This document shows, piece after piece, positions 59,598 to 64,000 of a stretch of 64,000 bases of DNA (its first letter is position 1; every line of letters starts with the position of its first letter). A program made the translations under genes and the position numbers. The stretch comes from Pseudomonadota bacterium (lineage in GTDB: Bacteria; Pseudomonadota; Gammaproteobacteria; Steroidobacterales; Steroidobacteraceae). The notes under the pieces are model-generated. The model was given only the letters and a program-made list of their open reading frames with translations, was not told where the DNA came from and searched no databases. The DNA lies in contig JABBNZ010000002.1 in the NCBI GenBank assembly GCA_019352035.1, positions 10,533 through 74,532 of the forward strand, written 5' to 3'.

Positions 59598-61655
59598 GTG
59601 AAGAAATCCGCGAATGCCGCAGGTGCCCCAACGGAAGCCGGGCGGCTCCTCACCATCGCGCAGATCGCGAGCGCTCCTTTCCCCTACGACCTCACCGCCT
59701 CACCGCGCGACGGCACTGTGGCATGGGTGTACAACGAGCGCGGTGCGCGCAACATCTGGATCGCGCGCGCCGGGCGGTCCGGCACCTATTCAGCGAGACG
59801 GCTCACGCGATACACGGAGGACGACGGCAACACGATCTCGGGACTCGCATGGAGCGGTGACGGTCAAACTCTCTTCTATACGCGAGGGGGCGTGTGGTGG
59901 AACGGAGAGCTGCCCGTCAATCCTCGCAGCCTTCCGGAAGGTTCTCGCGGCGGCGCCGTATGGGCGGTTCCCGTGACGGGGGGATCGCCCCGGCGGATCG
60001 GCGAAGGGTGGGCGCCCGCGCCTTCACCGAAGGGCGATGCCGTGGTTTTCCTGCGCGGCGGGCACCCGTGGTTGGCTCGGGCAAATGGCAGGACCAAGGC
60101 CGCTCCGCTCTTCGTCGATCGTGGGAAAGTGGGTGCGCTCACCTGGTCGCCGGACGGGCGGCGGCTCGCCTTCGTGAGCGCGCGGGCGGAGCACCAGATC
60201 GTCGGTGTGTACGATCTCGCAGCGAAGTCGATCCGGTGGATCTGCCCCGGCATCGATCAGGACCTCTACCCGACATGGTCGCCGGACGGCAAACGGATCG
60301 CATTCATCCGCTCGGTCTCAGAGCCCGAGGTGCCCTTCACCTGCCGTCGCGAGTGCACGCCCTGGGAGATCCGGGTCGCGGATGCCGCGACCGGCCGGAG
60401 CAGGGCGATCTGGCGGGCGAACGACGGTGTCGGCAGCTGCTTCCGTCTGCTCTTCAACAGCAGGAGCAGTCTCTTCTGGGGAGCGGACGACAAGCTGGTC
60501 TTCCCGTGGGAGGGCACCGGCTGGGTTCGGCTTTATGGCATCCCAGCGGAAGGAGGCTCGGTCGAGTTCCTGACTCCGGGTGAGTCGGAAGTGTTCGGCG
60601 CGGCCCTGAGCGCGGACCGGACGCGGCTGGTCTACTCGTCGAACGAAGGCGATCTCGACCGGCGCCACATCTGGGAACTGTCGCTCCCGAACGGCCGCCC
60701 GCGTCAGTTGACTTTCGGGGACGGTATCGAGGACCTCCCCGTGATCGGCATGCGCGGTCGAACCTTTGCGTTGCGTGGAGAGGCACGCGTGCCGCTGCGG
60801 CCCGTCGAGATCACCGAAGGCGGCATGACCGACCTTGCGCCGCGGGCTATTCCGGCCGACTTTCCATCGGCCGATCTGGTCGTGCCGCGGCTCGTCACCT
60901 TCCAGGCGGCTGACGGCCTGGTGATGCATGGGCAGCTGTTCGTCCCGCAGGGGCGGCCAGAGAAGCGGCCGGCGGTGCTCTTCTTCCACGGCGGCCCGAC
61001 CGAGCGGCAGATGTTCGCGGCCTGGGACCCATTCGAAACGCACAGCCATCTCTATGAGTCCTGTCAGTATCTCGCCAACCACGGGTACGAGGTGCTGTCG
61101 GTGAATTATCGCGGCGGAGCCGGCTATGGCTTCGAATATCGCGAGCCGCCCGGGTTCGGCGCGGGCGGCGCGAGCGAGCTCAAGGACATCATCGCCGCGG
61201 CGAAGTACATGCATGCGCGCCCCACTGTCGACCCAAAGCGTCTCGGTGTCTGGGGCGGCAGTTACGGCGGACGCATGACCCTGCTTGCGCTAGCCGCGGC
61301 CCCCGAATACTTCGCAGCCGGGGTCAGCTACGCGGGCATCTACGATTGGCTGACCATGCCGGAGTTCAAGTCAAGGCGAGCTGCCATCGATCCAGCGGCC
61401 GCGCAGCTCGCTCACGAGTCGGGCGCGGTGGCGTACATGAACGGCTGGCGGGCGCCGGTGCTGCTCATGCTGGGTGCGGCGGACTCCATTGTCGAGGTCA
61501 ACCAGACTACGGCGCTCGCCGCCCGCCTGCGGAAGCAGGGGATCCCGCTCGAAACTCTCGTGATCCCGGACGAGGTGCACTTCCTGCTGCGGGCGAGCTC
61601 CTGGGCGGAGGTGTTTACGACGGCGCGGGAATATTTCGACCGACGACTGAAATGA
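59598..61655 (+). CDS. S9 family peptidase (acylaminoacyl peptidase / DPP-like)
   Basis: 685 aa cytoplasmic serine peptidase (no signal peptide). The N-terminal half is a beta-propeller with PD40-type repeats (LTWSPDGRRLAFVS, PTWSPDGKRIAFIRS). The C-terminal alpha/beta-hydrolase has the nucleophile in GVWGGSYGGRM, the Asp in LLMLGAADSIVEVNQ and the His in IPDEVHFLL; the oxyanion region is VLFFHGGPTERQMF. Start GTG 59598 has GAGAGGAG six bases upstream. It removes di- or acyl-amino acids from peptide N-termini, which would feed the amino-acid catabolism seen elsewhere. Confidence 0.93.
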   Translation: MKKSANAAGAPTEAGRLLTIAQIASAPFPYDLTASPRDGTVAWVYNERGARNIWIARAGRSGTYSARRLTRYTEDDGNTISGLAWSGDGQTLFYTRGGVWWNGELPVNPRSLPEGSRGGAVWAVPVTGGSPRRIGEGWAPAPSPKGDAVVFLRGGHPWLARANGRTKAAPLFVDRGKVGALTWSPDGRRLAFVSARAEHQIVGVYDLAAKSIRWICPGIDQDLYPTWSPDGKRIAFIRSVSEPEVPFTCRRECTPWEIRVADAATGRSRAIWRANDGVGSCFRLLFNSRSSLFWGADDKLVFPWEGTGWVRLYGIPAEGGSVEFLTPGESEVFGAALSADRTRLVYSSNEGDLDRRHIWELSLPNGRPRQLTFGDGIEDLPVIGMRGRTFALRGEARVPLRPVEITEGGMTDLAPRAIPADFPSADLVVPRLVTFQAADGLVMHGQLFVPQGRPEKRPAVLFFHGGPTERQMFAAWDPFETHSHLYESCQYLANHGYEVLSVNYRGGAGYGFEYREPPGFGAGGASELKDIIAAAKYMHARPTVDPKRLGVWGGSYGGRMTLLALAAAPEYFAAGVSYAGIYDWLTMPEFKSRRAAIDPAAAQLAHESGAVAYMNGWRAPVLLMLGAADSIVEVNQTTALAARLRKQGIPLETLVIPDEVHFLLRASSWAEVFTTAREYFDRRLK

Positions 61656-61673
61656 TCGCGGCAAGGGGGCCGT

Positions 61674-61769
61674 GGCTTCATCGACAACGCGGATGCCCCG
61701 CTCGATGCCGCCGACCTGATATTCCTGGACCCTGCCGAGACCGGCTTCAGCCGTATCCTGCCCGAAGGG
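61674..61769 (+). pseudogene. Fragment of a serine carboxypeptidase-like (S10) gene
   Basis: A 32-codon reading gives GFIDNADAPLDAADLIFLDP and AETGFSRILPEG, matching the conserved DLVFIDPVGTGFSR core of bacterial S10 carboxypeptidases. The nucleophile-Ser region and everything downstream are missing. It starts about 18 bases after the S9 peptidase stop. Confidence 0.7.
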
Positions 61770-61935
61770 AGCCCGCCGAGAATCCCTCGGGCTCACGCAG
61801 TTCCCCGACCGATCTCTGACGCTCTGGCAACCAGTCCATGGCCGCGCACAGAGCGCCCTCATCGCCATGCACCTGAAGGATCCCGCCTCGCTCGCTCAAT
61901 CTACTGGAAGTACCAGGTCTTTGGTGCGCAACCGT

Positions 61936-64000
61936 TCAGGGACGATCGAAGTTGTACTCGATGTCTACGCCGATCGTTCTCGGCTGGACGAAATTAGCCA
62001 CCGGTTGCGCGGTCCCGCCTCGGTTGGTGGCGGAGACCACCCCCTGCACATTGCCGAGGTTGCGGCCGTATAGATTGAGTCGCCAGTCGTTCCAGAACAG
62101 GCCCGCGTTCAGCTCGAACAGCCCGTAGCCCGGAATCGAAAAGCGCGGCCCAGGCGCCGACGGGCTGTTGGTCCTGAACCCAGACATGCGCTGACCGACG
62201 TAGCTGTAGTCGGCGCCGACATAGCCCGACAGGCTCGCCGTCAGCGGGAAGTTCTGCTGGAAGTTAAGGTCGCCGGAGTACTTCGCGGTATACGGCAATT
62301 CACTGCCCGACACGCCATCGAGCGGCGTCACCGTCGGGCTCGGCGGCGGGAAACTCTGCGTCAGCCTCGCATTCGTGTAGGTGAACGTCGGGTTAATCAC
62401 GAAGCCGCGCCACGGCCGCCAGCTGCCGGTCAGCTCGAGCCCCTGGCTGCGCGCGGCGCTCCCATTGGTGAAGTACGTGAACTGAGAGATCGGATCCGTA
62501 TCGAGCAGCTGAATGTTCTTCCACTCGATGTCGAACAGTGCGGCATCGAAGCTGAAGTCGCTGCTCCTGGGCGCCCCTTTGAGACCGAGTTCGTAGCTGT
62601 AGACTTTGTCCGGCGCATAGCTCGTCGGGACTCCCGGAACTCCCGTATTGGGGCCGCCGGGGCGATAGCCGCTGGCGGCCCTGAAGTACGCCATCAGATC
62701 CTTGTTGATATGATAGCTCGGGGTCACCAGCCAGGTCACCGGATGTGCGGAGGTGCTGGCCTTCGGGGTCACCGTCGTCGGGCCGAATACGAGCGATGCG
62801 TTGCCGGTGATCGTAGTCGTCGAGTAGTAGGACTCATCGAGCGAGCTGTAACGCCCGCCGACCTGCAGGTCGAATTTCGGCGTGATGTGCCAGGTGACAT
62901 CTCCGAAGAGAGCGCGCTCGGAGTAGTAGAAGGGGCCGGCGCCGTCATATGGCACGCCCGCGGGACTGCCCGAGGCCGTGAATAGATCCAGCGCCTGGAC
63001 GATTTGCTCCTGCTCGTGGTTGAAATAGAATCCCGCGAGCCAATCGAAGTGCTTCCCCGAATGGTGCAGCCGGATCTCCTGCGTGAATCGCGAACTCTCG
63101 TTCACGTTGTTGATCGTGACGCGGCCGTTCGGCAGGTTGTAGAGCGGCGGCAGAAATCCGAACACGAACGTCACGTCTTGCACGTTGAGCCATTGCGTGT
63201 GATTCCACGCGGAAAGCGAGGTGAGGTCTGCCCAGCCGAGGTTGTAGTTTACCCGTGCGGAATAGAGCTCGAAGGTGTTGAATCCGGGGGAAGGGGAAAG
63301 GTTGACCGTATTCCGGCCATACAATGGAGTGTAATCGACGGGACTCGCCTTGTCCGTCACGCACTGCGGACACACCATGATGCCGACGATGCCGTTCACG
63401 CTCGTCTGATGTTGCGCCAGGGCGGACAGCGTGATGGACAGATCGTCGGTCGGGCTGATCAGGAGCTTGGCGTTTCCACCGCGCGTGATCACCTGGTTGA
63501 CGTTTCTCGTATCGTTGAACTTGTTGTCGATCCATGCCGGGTCGTTCCGGTATACCCCGCTGACCAGCAGAGCAACCCGGTGGTCGATGAGCGGGATATT
63601 GGCGCTACCTCGGCCCGACCATCCGGAATTGCCGCCGCTGACCGAACTCTCGCCGAGCTGCACATCGGCGGAATACTTCTCGAGATTCGGCTGCTTGGTC
63701 ACGAGGTTGATGAGTCCGCCGAGGCTGGAAGCTCCATAGAGCGTCCCCTGGGGGCCGCGCAGAACTTCGACCTGCTGCAGAATGGCGGGGTCGAGGTCCG
63801 GAAACGGAGGCTGACCTGCAGAGGTCGTGGCGCCGAATGGAACGTCGTCGATGAGGACCGCGACGGTGGGATTCCCCGCGGTCCCGGAGGTGATCCCACG
63901 TATTGAAAGGGCGGCGATCCCGTTTGCGTTGGAAGGCAGCCCGCCGATCTGCAGCCCGGGAATACGGGAGTAATAATCGGTGACCTGAACGAGGTCCTGG
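61936..64000 (-). CDS. TonB-dependent receptor, N-terminus beyond window
   Basis: Outer-membrane receptor running off the right edge; about 687 codons are visible. The minus-strand frame stays open from 64000: the plug domain includes YYSRIPGLQIGGL, LSIRGITSGTAGNPTVAVLI, VEVLRGPQGTLYGASSLGGL and INLVTKQP; the barrel follows, ending LYGRNLGNVQGV and VGVDIEYNF-like IGVDIEYNFDRP. The apparent start at 63702 is internal. The plug motifs VLRGPQGTLYG and INLVTKQP fit the large Sphingomonad/Caulobacter-like uptake receptors with varied organic substrates, so the ligand is unknown. Confidence 0.93.
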   Translation of the reverse strand, partial: QDLVQVTDYYSRIPGLQIGGLPSNANGIAALSIRGITSGTAGNPTVAVLIDDVPFGATTSAGQPPFPDLDPAILQQVEVLRGPQGTLYGASSLGGLINLVTKQPNLEKYSADVQLGESSVSGGNSGWSGRGSANIPLIDHRVALLVSGVYRNDPAWIDNKFNDTRNVNQVITRGGNAKLLISPTDDLSITLSALAQHQTSVNGIVGIMVCPQCVTDKASPVDYTPLYGRNTVNLSPSPGFNTFELYSARVNYNLGWADLTSLSAWNHTQWLNVQDVTFVFGFLPPLYNLPNGRVTINNVNESSRFTQEIRLHHSGKHFDWLAGFYFNHEQEQIVQALDLFTASGSPAGVPYDGAGPFYYSERALFGDVTWHITPKFDLQVGGRYSSLDESYYSTTTITGNASLVFGPTTVTPKASTSAHPVTWLVTPSYHINKDLMAYFRAASGYRPGGPNTGVPGVPTSYAPDKVYSYELGLKGAPRSSDFSFDAALFDIEWKNIQLLDTDPISQFTYFTNGSAARSQGLELTGSWRPWRGFVINPTFTYTNARLTQSFPPPSPTVTPLDGVSGSELPYTAKYSGDLNFQQNFPLTASLSGYVGADYSYVGQRMSGFRTNSPSAPGPRFSIPGYGLFELNAGLFWNDWRLNLYGRNLGNVQGVVSATNRGGTAQPVANFVQPRTIGVDIEYNFDRP

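Noticed and set aside
1-64000. CRISPR arrays, tRNA/rRNA genes, integrases or transposases
   Set aside because: Read through for spaced repeats, tRNA T-loop signatures and recombinase-type proteins; none was seen.

Overview
The window is GC-rich and densely coded. Its cell-envelope genes (two TonB-dependent receptors, an OprB-type porin, a Tat-exported ABC binding protein) point to a Gram-negative bacterium, most likely a proteobacterium. A gammaproteobacterium is my guess from the gene repertoire; the sequence does not prove it. I saw no rRNA, tRNA or CRISPR array.

Region 1 (1-36.9 kb) is a large accessory block for catabolism of amines, amino acids and small hydroxy acids. After a siderophore-type TonB receptor comes a seven-gene minus-strand operon (8995 down to 2298): homoserine kinase, threonine synthase, a DAO-family FAD oxidase, a two-domain GNAT acetyltransferase, a GhrA-like 2-hydroxyacid dehydrogenase, a HAD protein whose catalytic residues are lost, and an Lrp/AsnC regulator, closed by a strong hairpin. 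Next are a second GNAT, an ornithine-cyclodeaminase-family enzyme, and a MocR regulator divergent from a four-carbon acid kinase / PdxA / TIM-barrel operon. An M20 deacylase and a complete peptide-type ABC importer (minus strand) then face a class III aminotransferase / decarboxylating dehydrogenase / succinate-semialdehyde dehydrogenase operon. A further plus-strand run holds a secreted DUF4198 protein, an intact HAD, an aldehyde dehydrogenase, a third GNAT, a bicupin, a D-threonine-aldolase-like PLP enzyme and two DAO-family oxidases. The set HAD + GNAT + PuuB-like oxidase occurs in both flanking clusters, which suggests a duplicated catabolic module.

Region 2 (36.6-41.6 kb) is a decay and toxin-antitoxin zone. 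It holds a C-terminal oxidase fragment fused in frame to the porin, a cupin remnant, a VapBC pair, a RES-domain toxin with its antitoxin, a short dispersed repeat, and a phosphoglucomutase gene cut off after about 130 codons.

Region 3 (41.6-56.6 kb) is a co-oriented energy module: glycogen phosphorylase, glycogen debranching enzyme, a HAD protein, acetate kinase, phosphoketolase and two P-type cation/proton ATPases. Together they could turn stored glycogen into acetyl phosphate and ATP and support ion homeostasis.

Region 4 (56.6-64 kb) has a second copy of the dispersed repeat, a hipA gene whose 5' end is lost exactly at the stop codon of a GntR regulator, an AraC regulator divergent from an S9 peptidase, a serine-carboxypeptidase (S10) fragment, and a TonB-dependent receptor that runs off the right edge. 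Truncated genes at almost every block boundary mark the window as a mosaic built by repeated rearrangement.
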